Part shown: positions 43,830-53,517 of the stretch, piece after piece
How the letters are laid out: each line of letters starts with the position of its first letter
How positions within the stretch are numbered: position 1 is the first letter of the stretch
Assembly: GCA_016714645.1 (NCBI GenBank)
Contig: JADKCI010000001.1
Span: 620,001-684,000, forward strand
Reading direction: 5' to 3'
Length of the DNA: 64,000 nucleotides
Source of the DNA: Chromatiaceae bacterium
GTDB lineage: Bacteria > Pseudomonadota > Gammaproteobacteria > Chromatiales > Chromatiaceae
Notes under the pieces: generated by a model
The model's input: only the letters and a program-made list of their open reading frames with translations
Databases searched by the model: none
What the model was told of the DNA's origin: nothing
Program-made: the position numbers and the translations under genes

Positions 43830-45755
43830 ATGCAATATAGGAGGGATGTCGATGGTTTGCGCGCCCTGGCGGTAATTTCTGTTATTCTGTATCACGCTAA
43901 ATTCTCACTTGTAAGTGGCGGCTTTGTCGGGGTTGATATCTTTTTCGTCATCAGTGGTTATCTGATTACATCCATTATTATCGCCGAGCTCGAATGCGGT
44001 GCATTTTCTCTCCGCAATTTCTATGAACGCAGAGCCAGGCGTATACTGCCCGCGTTATTCCTGGTGATGGCGGTCTGCCTGCCGCTAGGTTGGCTTTGGC
44101 TGCAACCTGCGGACATGAAGTTATTGGCACAAAGTCAATGGGCCGTGGCTTTATTCTCGTCGAATTTTTTATTTTGGAGCGAGAGTGGATATTTTGATGT
44201 AGCCGCGGAGTTTAAGCCGCTTCTGCATACCTGGAGTTTGGCGGTTGAGGAACAGTATTACATTCTCTTCCCGCTCTTTCTTATACTCGTCTGGCGCCTT
44301 GGAAAAAAGAAAATTGTTACGATATTGGCAATTATTGCCATCCTCAGCTTGGCTACCGCCCAGTGGGGGATTAGCCATGACCCCATGGGTACCTTTTATT
44401 TGCTACCCACCAGGGCCTGGGAACTTGTGGTTGGTGCTTTTGTGGCATTCTTTCTGTCGAGTCACCATGGGTATTTGCCGGGCCTAAGAATTAATCAAAT
44501 TATGAGCTTGATTGGGTTTTGTTTAATTTTCTACTCTATCTTCTTCTTTAGTGATAAAACCCCGGTTCCTGGTTTATATGCCCTTATTCCTACCGTTGGC
44601 GTCGCTCTTATTTTGCTTTATTCCACCCCGGATACGGTTGTTGGAACCATTTTGGGAACCAAGGGCGCGGTCGGTGTTGGGCTGGTAAGTTATAGCGCAT
44701 ATTTGTGGCATCAGCCGATATTCGCCTTTGCGCGACATGCTAGCTTGCTCGAACCTGGCTGGGTGGTATTTTGCGTTCTGGTGGGCGGAATTTTTTTACT
44801 CTCTTTTCTGAGTTGGCGCTATATTGAAAAGCCATTTAGATCTAAAAATTTTATTCGAAGCCGTGGAGCATTGGTATATTCATTTGCGGGGACATTTATT
44901 TTTGTGGGCATCGGGTTGATGGGCCATATGACGGAAGGATACTATCTGAGGGATGATCTAAAGGAACGGTTCGATAGTCTTGAAAAACGAATTCGGCTTA
45001 ACCAGGGTTTGAATCCGGTTTGTGATAACTTCTTTACCCTCTCGGACGCTTGCGGGCCGCATGAAAATCCTGATGTCGTATTATGGGGAGATTCGTATGC
45101 CATGCACCTCATGTCAGGTCTGCAGGCGGCGAATCCAGAACTCAGAATCGTTCAAATAACGCTTTCGGGGTGTGGACCCATTCTGGGTATAGCTCCGATT
45201 ACCCGAGAACTCAACAGTTCTTGGGCAAAAGCCTGTCTAGAGAACAATGATAGGATATTCGATTACCTTAAGAAATCAATGACCGTGAAGTATGTCGTAC
45301 TGAGCTCGCCATTCGCCCAATATGTAGATACGGACTCGCGAGTACTCCTGCGTAATGGGGAGGTGGTGAACGGGGAAAATAACTCATACGAATACTTTAG
45401 AAGCACCCTTGATACGTTGAGGAATCTTGGTATCCAGCCAATCATTTTTTCACCAACGCCACAAAATGGAGAGGATTATGGGAGATGTCTGGTGAAAGCG
45501 GCAATGCTTGAACGTAATTTAGAGGTATGTAATTTTAAGCTGAGTGATGTTTATGAAAAATACCCCAAAGTCATTGAATTTCTAAAGATGATTGAAAGGG
45601 AGTTTAAGGTGGTTTGGCTCAGTGATGCTATTTGTCGGGACGGCATATGCCGTGCCGCGATGGGTGATACATTCATCTACCGCGATACCGGGCACCTCTC
45701 CTATGAAGGAAGCATCCTGTTGGGAAAGAATTCAAGCGATTTTGTTATAAATTGA
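43830..45755 (+). CDS. OafA/YrhL-type O-acyltransferase with SGNH domain
   Basis: The 641-residue product has an acyltransferase-3 membrane domain of about ten helices (residues 1-360): YRRDVDGLRALAVISVILYH, GGFVGVDIFFVISGYLIT, FYERRARRILPAL and HTWSLAVEEQYY carry the conserved residues. A C-terminal SGNH-like domain (about 405-641) shows VVLWGDSYAMHLMSG and a final DTGHLSYEG. Such proteins O-acetylate lipopolysaccharide, capsule or other surface glycans. A GAGG near 43842 lies inside the gene; the start ATG 43830 has a weak ribosome binding site. The gene is A+T-rich and lies between two groups of insertion sequences. Confidence 0.92.
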   Translation: MQYRRDVDGLRALAVISVILYHAKFSLVSGGFVGVDIFFVISGYLITSIIIAELECGAFSLRNFYERRARRILPALFLVMAVCLPLGWLWLQPADMKLLAQSQWAVALFSSNFLFWSESGYFDVAAEFKPLLHTWSLAVEEQYYILFPLFLILVWRLGKKKIVTILAIIAILSLATAQWGISHDPMGTFYLLPTRAWELVVGAFVAFFLSSHHGYLPGLRINQIMSLIGFCLIFYSIFFFSDKTPVPGLYALIPTVGVALILLYSTPDTVVGTILGTKGAVGVGLVSYSAYLWHQPIFAFARHASLLEPGWVVFCVLVGGIFLLSFLSWRYIEKPFRSKNFIRSRGALVYSFAGTFIFVGIGLMGHMTEGYYLRDDLKERFDSLEKRIRLNQGLNPVCDNFFTLSDACGPHENPDVVLWGDSYAMHLMSGLQAANPELRIVQITLSGCGPILGIAPITRELNSSWAKACLENNDRIFDYLKKSMTVKYVVLSSPFAQYVDTDSRVLLRNGEVVNGENNSYEYFRSTLDTLRNLGIQPIIFSPTPQNGEDYGRCLVKAAMLERNLEVCNFKLSDVYEKYPKVIEFLKMIEREFKVVWLSDAICRDGICRAAMGDTFIYRDTGHLSYEGSILLGKNSSDFVIN

Positions 45756-45931
45756 TTTGCCCCGTGATTTGATTATAGCCAATGACGGGGTTATATCAGG
45801 GCAATTAGGCTCTGTTACGTTTGTTGTGGGCAAAGGGTCCGACGCTTTTGATTCACGCTGCGAGCGTGGCACACGCGTTGAGTTTGAAGGGGGATGCCGG
45901 TAGGTGACGGAGCTTGCCGACCAGCGGAACA

Positions 45932-47513
45932 TGTCAACCTGTTCTGGACACCGGAGAGAAAAGTTAACGTATTTTCCGCTCCTTCGCTGCGGTGAGGGTC
46001 GGGAAGTTCACGGCGCGTGATTCAAGGGCACCGGCCTCGTCGGGGGCAAACGGATTGATGCTCATCTGCTCAGGCGGCCGGGTCGTGCGCGACGGACCTT
46101 TGACGAAGCGCTCGGGGTGGCGTTGGTACTGCCGATCAAGGGCGGCTTGCCGGGTGAGGGCGATGCGGCGATCGCGCCCGGTGAAGACCTGTTCGGGAGT
46201 GAAGTATGCCAAGCCACTGTGATGGTGGACGTTGTTGTACCCGTGACAATAGTCCTCGCACCACTGCCTGGCGTGGCCGACGTCATGGCAACGTCCCGGT
46301 CATCGGGCGGGTACTTCAGGGTTTTGAACGGGCTCTCGCTGACCGGGTTGTCGTTGCTGACCCGGGGCCGGCGGTGGCTACAGGTCGCGCCAAGCTCGGC
46401 CATCAGGTTGAGGTCGGTGCGTGCCATCAGGGGTGCGCCGCGGTCCTGGTGCCGGGTCAATTGGCCATCGGCGACGGCCTAGCGGCCGATGGCCTCCTGC
46501 ATCATGTACTGGGCCAGCGCGCTGTTCTCCTGGCGCGAGACCATCCAGGCCAAGGTGTAGCGGCAGTAGAGGTCCATGACGACGTACAGCGACAGATACG
46601 GACCACGCCGGGTCGTCGGCAGCTGGGTGATGTCCCAGGTCCAAACCTGGTTGGCTGCGGTGGCCACCCGGCGCGGGATGGCAGGGTGCTGGGCGGGACG
46701 TGGTGCGCGCCGTTCCCCGGTGGCCCGATCGGCACGCAGCAGGCGATGCAACGTGCTCAGCGAGGCCGGTGCCTGGCCGTGCTCCAGCAGATCGGCATGG
46801 ATTTCCGCCGGGGGTTGATCACGGTAGGTCGGGCTGTAGAGGATCTCACGCAGGGCTTGGCGCTCGGCCGCCGAGAGCGCGCGCGGTTGTGGTGCGCTAC
46901 GACGTAAGCGGCGTTGCGCACGCGCCTCCTCGCTGATGCCGCCGGCGCGGCGGCGGGCATAGACCGAGCTGCGATTGAGGCCAAGCGCGGTGCAGACCGT
47001 TGCCAGGGGGATCCCCTCGGGAGGCTGATGCACGACCTGGTTCATGCACCACTCCCACTGCTCACGTGATCGAACAGCCGTAACGTTTTTTTGCAGGTCG
47101 ATGCACTCTTGGGTGATCGTCAGTTGGCGGACGAGACGCGCATGCTCCTGCTCCAACGGCTCAATGCGCCGTTGGTGCGGACTCTTGCTCGCGGCGGGTC
47201 CCGGCTGAGTCTTGCCCGGTACGCCTTGCTCCGCACGCTCTCGACGCCATTGCTGAAGTTGACTGCTGTAGCGCTTCTCGCGTCGCAGCAGCGCGCCGAG
47301 CTCGCCACGCCTGCACGCGTCGGCTTGGTCCAGGATCCGCAACTTCTCCGCAGGACTGAAACGCCGGCGGGTCCGCTTCTCCAACTCGGGCGGCGGTGTC
47401 ACCTGACGGTTCGGGACATCGCCGGGTGGTTTGGGCATCGCTCTGACTCCTACTTTCGGAACCCTGAAATCTACAGTAACTTCAAACAGAGACTGTATGG
47501 AGGCAGGTTGACA
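45932..47513 (-). mobile_element. Decayed IS3-type element nested in the ISL3-type element
   Basis: Ends TGTCAACCTG (45932-45941) and its exact complement (47504-47513) bound a 1582-bp element. Flanks read TGTG and TGTT on the minus strand, a likely 4-bp target duplication with one mismatch. The ends begin TG and finish CA as usual for the family. Confidence 0.8.
45964..47438 (-). pseudogene. IS3-family transposase broken by amber codon and frameshift
   Basis: The frame from ATG 47438 encodes a helix-turn-helix region (RRFSPAEKLRILDQADACRR), a coiled linker and an rve integrase core with WTWDITQLPTTRRGPYLSLY and DLYCRYTLAWM. TAG at 46479-46481 stops it in the core. The same frame then continues with LTRHQDRGAPLM and SESPFKTLKYPPDD before a frameshift near 46300. 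The last part, HHSGLAYFTPEQVFTGRD and FVKGPSRTTRPPEQM, is in a third frame and ends at 45964. Two independent lesions mean this copy is dead. Confidence 0.82.
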
Positions 47514-48892
47514 CACAGGGCCAGGAGGTAGGCGATGGTGATCAGGTGCTGGGTGGTGCCATAGCCACGGGCCTTGGCCTTAGCGGCCTGGATGAGCGCA
47601 TTGGCCCCTTCGACCCGGCCGTTAGTGAGTTTGGAATCGAAGGCATTGAGGATGCCGTCCCAGTGGTTCTTGAGGGTCGTGGCGACCTGCTTCATGGGTT
47701 CGAGGCGGCAGCGGCGTGCCCAGCAGTATCCCTGCTCCAGCAGCGGTTCGGCCTCCGCGCGGTTGGCGGCCCGGTGGAACCTCTCGCGCAGGGCTTCTTT
47801 GATGCGAAACGCCCGGTGGGTCTTGAGGTTCAGGCGCTTGAGATCGGTGTAGTGGCTGATCTGGCGGGTGCTCCCGTCCTGCTTGTCCTTGAGCCACCGG
47901 TAGCGGGTGCGCTTGAGCTCGGGGGTGGATTTCGCCTCTTGGCGGCGGACCTCGTCGACCGCCTGGTTGACCCGTTGGAGCACATGGAACTCGTCGAAGG
48001 TCACCGCCGCCCAGGGCAGGTGCTCGGCAACCCCGGCGCGATAGCGGGTGGACCTGTCGATGCACACCGCGCGAACGTTCTCGGCACCGCCACCGTGGAC
48101 TTCAAGGTCGTCAGCAAACGGTGCCACGACCTCGGCCTTGCGCCCATCGCAGGCGTACCGCAAGCGCCCCGCCTCCAGGTCGTGAAAGAGGCTGATGTCG
48201 TCGTCCCGCGCCGTGCGGCGGTCTCGTCCAGACCCACCGCGGCGACGGCGGAGAAGTCCTCTTGGGCACGCGCCTGGTCAACGTCGTGATCCAGGGTGCG
48301 CCACACGCGCAGGTCGCTGACCGCTAGCAGCTGCGCCACCTGGCGGACCGGCATCGCCTGGCACAGGGTGACAATCAGGGCTGCCATCAGCAGCGTGAAA
48401 CCGCTGTCGGGACGCGCCCACGGCACGGCCACCTGCGTGGTCTTGGCGCAGGGGCCGCAGCGCACCCGCAGCACCTTGCCGTGGAGGTACGCCTGATACT
48501 GGAAGAAGTTGAGGTGATGCCACGCCTGATCCAGGGTGTCATGCACCGGTTGGTGTTCCGCCCCGCAGTGCGGGCAGGTGAAGCGCGTGCCCGGCCGGAA
48601 GGCGACCTGCAAATCGATGCGCCCCGCCCCGGGAGCGAAGGCCACATTGACCACTTCCCAGGGCGCTTGCAGGCCCAGGGCCACGGTGAACAAGGACGGC
48701 GACGGATGATTCATGGCAGCACCCTTACATGGGCTGCCTGTGGATTTGTGGACGCGTCCTGCGGACCGGCCCGACCCCTGCGGGCCGTGTGGACAACCCA
48801 TGGACCGCGCTGCGACCACACCGTGCACTGGGTGAGCGCCGTGCGGGCGCGGTCCACCGGTTGCCCACACGATCGGGCCTCTCGCCCACAAC

Positions 48893-49144
48893 TCCACAGG
48901 CACTACAACAGGCTTTCAATGATGCGCTAGATAGGTGCCAGCGGGGCGGGGAAAAACCCCAGCTACCCACAGAGAAAGTAACAGAGGCGGCAATTATCAA
49001 GGGCATGGGGTCGAAGGTCGAAGGAGTCAATGTTGCCATGGATATTTATATGAGGCCTCTGCGGAGAGCCCGATCTTCTTTTCCTGGAGACCCCTCAAGC
49101 CGGTAGGTAAGGATGAATTGCAAAATTTCGCCCGCACCTCTTAG
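48893..49144 (+). pseudogene. Possible 3' fragment of an unidentified chromosomal gene
   Basis: Right of the ISL3-type element an open frame reads ALQQAFNDALDRCQRGGE, LPTEKVTEAAIIKGMGSKV, EGVNVAMDIYM. After a likely frameshift near 49055 it continues FFSWRPLKPVGKDELQNF to TAG at 49142-49144. It has no start of its own. It may be the tail of a gene cut by the element. The remaining bases to 49252 hold nothing recognised. Confidence 0.35.
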
Positions 49145-49252
49145 TGCATCGCAAGGTAGGCGGCTGGCAGTTCCCCGATAGAGCGCTCATGTTCCAAAAA
49201 CCACACCTGGCCTTAAACAATTAATTCTCGACCCATATGGATCCAGAACGTC

Positions 49253-49789
49253 ATGTACGAGCAGAGATCCAAACACAATGACATTGCATCGCGCCTTGGC
49301 CGGGCCATGCTGTTCGCCGCCTGGATCGTTGGCCTGGCCCTACTGGTCATGGTTTTCCAGCGCCTCTTGGGTGAGGTGGAAAATCCTAACCGGGACCTCG
49401 CGATCAGCCTGGATGTGGTGGGGCGCCCCCAGGTGATGCTGGCACGCAATCGGGCTGGGCACTACGTCGCCCCCGGGCGGATCAATGGTGAGGCGGTCAC
49501 CTTTATGATCGATACGGGGGCAACGGATGTGGCCCTGCCGCTCGAATTGGCGAAAGTCCTGAATTTGCGCCTGGGGGCGGGACGCATTTCCCGAACCGCC
49601 AATGGTGATGTCCAGACCTGGGCCGCCCTGCTGGATGAAGTCGATCTGGGTGGACTGGCGGCCCAGCGGGTGCGGGCCTCGGTCCTGCCCAACATGCCCG
49701 GCGACCAGGTCTTGCTGGGGATGAGTTATCTTAAGCGCTTCGAAATGATTCAACGAGACGGTACCCTGATCCTGCGTGCACCGGATTAG
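49253..49789 (+). CDS. Retropepsin-like aspartic protease, TIGR02281 family
   Basis: The 178-residue product has one N-terminal membrane helix (about 19-37; MLFAAWIVGLALLVMVF) followed by a single retropepsin-like domain: HYVAPGRINGEAVTFMIDTG with catalytic D87 in DTGAT, then ADVALPLELAK-type segment and VLLGMSYLKRFEM near the end. One copy of the DTG motif means it must dimerise to be active, in the periplasm. The family is common in Proteobacteria; substrates are unknown. Length is normal. The ribosome binding site is weak. Confidence 0.9.
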   Translation: MYEQRSKHNDIASRLGRAMLFAAWIVGLALLVMVFQRLLGEVENPNRDLAISLDVVGRPQVMLARNRAGHYVAPGRINGEAVTFMIDTGATDVALPLELAKVLNLRLGAGRISRTANGDVQTWAALLDEVDLGGLAAQRVRASVLPNMPGDQVLLGMSYLKRFEMIQRDGTLILRAPD

Positions 49790-49827
49790 GCGGATGCCGA
49801 CTTCAGCCTATCGCGGTCCAGGCCTGG

Positions 49828-50712
49828 TCAATGACCATGGTCCGGGTTGTGGCTTCCCGCGGCCTTGCCCCCGCTGGCGGCAAGCCGAGCTCGCCGTCGC
49901 GCCAGAAAGCGTGACAGCAAGGCCGAGGTGACGTAGAGGCCGCCGGCTACCAGGATGATGGTCGGACCCGCGGGCAGGTCGGGACCGTAGGATAGGGCTA
50001 GGCCAGCCAGGTTGAGGGCGCCGCCGATCAGGGTGGCGATCAGCATCATGAGCCCCAGGGAATGCACATAGTGCCCGGCGATGGCGGCGGGCAGGGTCAG
50101 GAGGGCCAGGACCAGGATGAGGCCGACGACCTGGATCAGCAGCACCACCGTCACCGCCACCATCACTAGCAGCAGCAGGTAGAAGAAGGTCACCGGGATG
50201 CCGCGCAGGCGGGCGAATTCCTCGTCGAAAGCCACGGCGAGGAACTGGCGATGGTAGGCCAGCACCAGCACCAGCAGCAGGCCGTCCAGGGCGGCCATGA
50301 ACCAGAGGCTCTCCGTCGGCACCAGCAGGATATTGCCAAAGAGGTAGCTCATGAGGTCGGTCTGATAGCCCGGTGTCTTGGCGATAAACAGCAGGCCCAC
50401 CGCCATGCCGATGGCCCAGAGGGCACCGATCAAGGTGTCCTCCTCGGCCCGCCAGCGCAGCCGCACCCAGCCGATCAGGAGCGCCGCCAGGACCGCCGCC
50501 ATCAGGGCCCCCGCCAGGGGGGAAAAGCCGAAATAGAGGGCGGCTCCCATGCCGCCGAGCACCGAGTGGGCTATACCCCCGGCGATGAAGGCGATGCGCT
50601 TGACGACCACGTAGGGCCCCATCAGGCCGCAGCCAATGCTGGCGAGCAGGCCGGCGGCCAGGGCGGACTGGAGAAAGGCCTGGCTGGCGAGGGCCATGAG
50701 AAATTCACGCAT
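49828..50712 (-). CDS. znuB: Zinc ABC transporter, membrane permease
   Basis: The 294-residue product is an ABC-3 type permease with about eight to nine helices (QAFLQSALAAGLLASIGCGLMGPYVVVKR at the start; AFDEEFARLRGIPV as the loop that contacts the ATPase). It forms the inner-membrane channel for zinc, or possibly manganese. ATG 50712 is chosen: it overlaps the 3' end of znuC by 8 bases and gives a normal family N-terminus. The short C-terminal tail (HNPDHGH) is histidine-containing. Confidence 0.95.
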   Translation of the reverse strand: MREFLMALASQAFLQSALAAGLLASIGCGLMGPYVVVKRIAFIAGGIAHSVLGGMGAALYFGFSPLAGALMAAVLAALLIGWVRLRWRAEEDTLIGALWAIGMAVGLLFIAKTPGYQTDLMSYLFGNILLVPTESLWFMAALDGLLLVLVLAYHRQFLAVAFDEEFARLRGIPVTFFYLLLLVMVAVTVVLLIQVVGLILVLALLTLPAAIAGHYVHSLGLMMLIATLIGGALNLAGLALSYGPDLPAGPTIILVAGGLYVTSALLSRFLARRRARLAASGGKAAGSHNPDHGH

Positions 50713-51484
50713 GATCCGCTCCCGAGGGCGGGTGGCGATGCGCCACCATGCGCACCGCCTCGCCATAAAGGTTCTGGATAATCTTGCCGTCAATGGCGTC
50801 GGTGTGATGGCAGGCCAGGGTCCGGTTGACGCAGGCGACGCGGGTGACATAGCTGGAGATGAAGCCGATGTCGTGGGAGACGACCAGGATGGTCAGGCGG
50901 GCGTTGAGTTGCCGCAGCAGGTCGAAGATGTCGCCCTCCAGGCGCTGGTCGATGTTGGCCGTGGGCTCGTCCAGGATGAGGATGCGGGGCTCGCAGGCCA
51001 GGGCGCGGGCGAGTAGGACCCGCTGCAATTGCCCCCCGGAGAGGCTGCCGATCCGGCGGCGGGCCAGGTCCAGGGCCTCCACCTCGGCCAGGGAGCGGTG
51101 GGCGATCTCGCGATCCTCCCGTCGATAGCCGCCAGGCCAGAGTTGGGAGAAGCGCCCCGCACCTGGGCCACCGACCCGTGCCATAAGTACCGCCTGCTCC
51201 ACCGTAATCGGGAAATCGCGGGGAAAGCTCGGATATTGAGGCACATAGCCAAGCTGGCGGCTGGCCTCGCGCGGCGGGTGGCCGAGGACCTGGATCTGGC
51301 CGGATTGGGGGGTGAGCAGGCCGAGGATGAGTCGCAGCAGGGTGCTCTTGCCGCCGGCGTTGGGGCCGACGATACCGATGAACTCCCCCGGTGCCACGCT
51401 CAGACTGACGGCCTCCAGTACCCGGGCAGCGCCGTAGGAAAAGTCAAGATCCCGTACCTCAATGACGGGGGCCAGGGGGCTCAT
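50705..51484 (-). CDS. znuC: Zinc ABC transporter, ATP-binding protein
   Basis: The 259-residue ATPase has Walker A GPNAGGKST (about 40-48), the signature LSGGQLQRVLLARAL (about 147-161), Walker B ILILDEPTANID (about 169-180) and the switch histidine in VVSHD. It powers ZnuB-mediated uptake. The start ATG overlaps the znuA stop by ATGA, indicating translational coupling. The C-terminal 40 residues contain scattered histidines (HRHPPSGADHA). Confidence 0.96.
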   Translation of the reverse strand: MSPLAPVIEVRDLDFSYGAARVLEAVSLSVAPGEFIGIVGPNAGGKSTLLRLILGLLTPQSGQIQVLGHPPREASRQLGYVPQYPSFPRDFPITVEQAVLMARVGGPGAGRFSQLWPGGYRREDREIAHRSLAEVEALDLARRRIGSLSGGQLQRVLLARALACEPRILILDEPTANIDQRLEGDIFDLLRQLNARLTILVVSHDIGFISSYVTRVACVNRTLACHHTDAIDGKIIQNLYGEAVRMVAHRHPPSGADHA

Positions 51485-52362
51485 GGGTTGGGGGTACCGG
51501 CGGTGGCGATCTGGCGCGCTACCGCGCGTAGGTTAGCCACATAGTCCGGGGCCAGGGGATCGATGGCGATGACCTGGCCGCCAATGGCGCGGGCGATCTG
51601 CTCGGCGAAGCGCGGGTCGGATTGGGGCTGGACGAAGACGACGCGGATCTGGTCGCGCTTGGCCTGCTCGATCAAGGTCACCAGGGTCCGCGCCCCGGGC
51701 TCCTTGCCCCCCTGCTCGATCGGGACCTGAGTCAGGCCATAGGCGTCGGCGAAGTAACCCCAGGCGGGGTGGAAGACCAGGAATTTCCGACTGGGCAGAT
51801 CCTGGAGCTGGGCCCGGATCTCCTGGTCCAGGGCCTCCAGTTCGGCGGCGAACTGGGCCTGATTGCGGCCATAGTCATCGGCATGGGCCGGGTCGAGTTC
51901 GGTCAGGGTGTCGCGGATGCTGGCCGACATCCGCGCCGCCAGTAGCGGGCTGGTCCAGAGGTGGGGATCCCCGGCCTCGTCCGCCGTGGGGACCTGCCTG
52001 GCATGACCCGGATCCTCATCATGGTCGTGATGATCCAGGGGCAGGAGGTCAATGCCTGTCCGGGCATCCAGGACCCGCATGCGGGGATTGGCCGCCCGCA
52101 GGCGCGGCACCCAGGCCTGCTCGAAGGGCATGCCGATGCCGATGAAGAGATCGGCCCGGGCGATGTCCGCCACCTGTTGCGGGGTAGGCTCGAAAGCCTC
52201 GTGGTTTTGACCGGGCCGCGTGAGGGCGCTGACCTTGACATGTTCCCCCCCCACCCTGGCCACGAAGGTCTCCTGGGGCAGGACGCTGACGAACACCTCC
52301 AGGGGGGCGGCCAGACTCGCCAGGGGCCAAAAGAGGGCGAGCCACATCGAAAGGTAGCGCAT
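51481..52362 (-). CDS. znuA: Zinc ABC transporter, periplasmic binding protein
   Basis: The 293-residue protein has a signal peptide (MRYLSMWLALFWPLASLAA) and the cluster A-I binding-protein fold: VSVLPQETFVARVGG, PGQNHEAFEPTPQQV with a zinc-ligand histidine, and a histidine/acid-rich loop LDHHDHDEDPGH (about 122-133) typical of zinc-specific ZnuA. Later ligands appear in FHPAWGYFADAYGL and in DPRFAEQIARAI. It captures zinc in the periplasm for ZnuBC. The open frame extends upstream to 52587, but the signal peptide fixes the start at 52362. Confidence 0.96.
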   Translation of the reverse strand: MRYLSMWLALFWPLASLAAPLEVFVSVLPQETFVARVGGEHVKVSALTRPGQNHEAFEPTPQQVADIARADLFIGIGMPFEQAWVPRLRAANPRMRVLDARTGIDLLPLDHHDHDEDPGHARQVPTADEAGDPHLWTSPLLAARMSASIRDTLTELDPAHADDYGRNQAQFAAELEALDQEIRAQLQDLPSRKFLVFHPAWGYFADAYGLTQVPIEQGGKEPGARTLVTLIEQAKRDQIRVVFVQPQSDPRFAEQIARAIGGQVIAIDPLAPDYVANLRAVARQIATAGTPNP

Positions 52363-52704
52363 GGTTAAAGGCTCTTGCGGGGTCGTGGATGAAAGCCAGG
52401 GGGCCGGAGTGATATTTCGGCCTACCAGATAGCCCGAACAGCCCGATCCTCCTGCCGTCCGCCGAAGTTTGACGGGCTCTGTATATCTATTAGGGTATAA
52501 CATTTTCAAGATGCCCAGGAAGGCGATGGCCGCCCCTGCATCCTGTCGCAACCAGGGGCAGGCTGGGGTGCCTCCCCCGGCGGCCATCCGGATCGGCGAG
52601 GGGAGCCTGGGTGGTGTTCATGGCCTTTCGACCCTAATGGGTTTAATCTTTTAGCTTCGCAGCGTCAGGACGCGGCAAATAGACCAGAGGCGGGGTAAAT
52701 CGGC
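52363..52704. promoter_or_regulatory. Divergent znuA/djlA intergenic region
   Basis: The 342 bases contain a Zur-type near-palindrome (separate entry) about 124 bases upstream of znuA. No gene is seen. The right part leads into djlA with AGAGGCGGGG about 12 bases before its start. Confidence 0.45.
52486..52502 (-). promoter_or_regulatory. Candidate Zur operator upstream of znuA
   Basis: Read on the minus strand the site is TGTTATA-CCC-TAATAGA, preceded by GAAAA. The first half matches the TGTTATA half-site of gammaproteobacterial Zur boxes exactly; the second half matches TATAACA at five of seven positions. Position upstream of znuACB fits zinc repression. Confidence 0.5.
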
Positions 52705-53517
52705 ATGGCGTGGTGGGGCAAGGTCGTGGGCGGGGCCCTAGGCTTCGTGTTGGGTGGCCCCTTGGGCGCCATGCTGGGTGGCGTCCTCGGGCACAAGCTG
52801 GATAAGGGGATGGCGTCACTCCAGGGCACGGAGGAAATGGACCCCGGTGATCGGGAGCGGGTCCAGACCGCCTTCTTTACCGCCACCTTCTCGGTGCTGG
52901 GCCACATGGCCAAGGCCGATGGCCGGGTCTCGCCGCGGGAGATTGCCCTGGCGGAGGCGGTCATGCAGCGCATGGATCTGTCGCCGGACCTGCGCGCCAC
53001 CGCTATCCAGTTGTTCAATCGGGGCAAGGCCGACGACTTCGACCTGGACGGGGTGCTGTCCCAGTTCCGGCGCGAGTGCCACCGTCGCGTCACCCTCTTG
53101 CAGATGTTCCTGGAGATCCAGATCCAGGCCGCTTATGCCGACGGCGTCCCCGCCCCCGCCGAGCAGCGCATCCTGGGTCACATCCGCGAGCAACTGGGCA
53201 TCCCCGAGTTCCTGTTTCGCCGCATGGAACAACTGGCGGGCTTGCAATGGGAGTACGCAGGTGGCGGTGCGGGTGGCGGCGGGCGGCCCACCAAGCCACG
53301 GGGCCCGACCCTGGAACAGGCCTACGAACTGCTGGGCCTGTCCCCCCAGGCCAGTGATGCCGAGGTCAAGCGCGCCTACCGCCGCCTCATGAGTCAGAAC
53401 CACCCCGACAAGCTCGTCTCCAAGGGCCTGCCGGAGGAGATGATGAAACTCGCCAGCCAGAAGACCCACGAGATTCGTCAGGCCTACGAGATGATCTCCG
53501 CGGCGAGGAAGGTCTAA
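52705..53517 (+). CDS. djlA: Membrane-anchored DnaJ-like co-chaperone
   Basis: The 270-residue product has the DjlA order. A glycine-zipper membrane helix (GGALGFVLGGPLGAMLGGVLG, about 8-28) is followed by a TerB-like helical domain (about 55-165; LGHMAKADGRVSPREIALAE) and a C-terminal J domain (about 205-270; AYELLGLSPQASDAEVKRAY then HPD in MSQNHPDKLVSKG). It stimulates DnaK at the inner membrane and is linked to envelope or capsule stress in enteric bacteria. Length is normal. Confidence 0.95.
   Translation: MAWWGKVVGGALGFVLGGPLGAMLGGVLGHKLDKGMASLQGTEEMDPGDRERVQTAFFTATFSVLGHMAKADGRVSPREIALAEAVMQRMDLSPDLRATAIQLFNRGKADDFDLDGVLSQFRRECHRRVTLLQMFLEIQIQAAYADGVPAPAEQRILGHIREQLGIPEFLFRRMEQLAGLQWEYAGGGAGGGGRPTKPRGPTLEQAYELLGLSPQASDAEVKRAYRRLMSQNHPDKLVSKGLPEEMMKLASQKTHEIRQAYEMISAARKV

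Larger units (their letters stand above)
45853..48714 (-). pseudogene. ISL3-type transposase, frameshifted and split by an inserted element
   Basis: The N-terminal part starts at ATG 48714 (MNHPSPSLFTVALGL) and shows the ISL3 zinc finger FTCPHCGAEH plus a second Cys pair (RCGPCAKT) and VGLDETAARRG. At about 48210 the frame shifts; the next part continues to 47514 (YACDGRKAEVV, VTFDEFHVLQRVNQAVDEVRR, NALIQAAKAKARGYGT). It is then cut by the IS3-type element. The missing C-terminus, GKLRHLPASPF, lies on the far side at about 45920-45888 and ends with TGA at 45853-45855. The protein can no longer be made. Confidence 0.82.
45815..48892 (-). mobile_element. Decayed ISL3-type element, interrupted by an IS3-type element
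   Basis: The transposase of this element is split by another insertion sequence at 45932-47513. Matching end sequences are GTTGTGGGC at 45833-45841 and its complement at 48884-48892, with further partial matches just inside. Exact outer ends are uncertain by some 20 bases. Confidence 0.65.

Noticed and set aside
45756..45815. Terminator after the acyltransferase (CCCCGT and ACGGGG arms)
   Set aside because: Only a 6-bp stem with a 19-base loop and no T-run; too weak to call.
48180..48240. Programmed frameshift in the ISL3-type transposase
   Set aside because: No slippery heptamer or downstream structure was seen, and the gene is also interrupted by another element, so decay is more likely.
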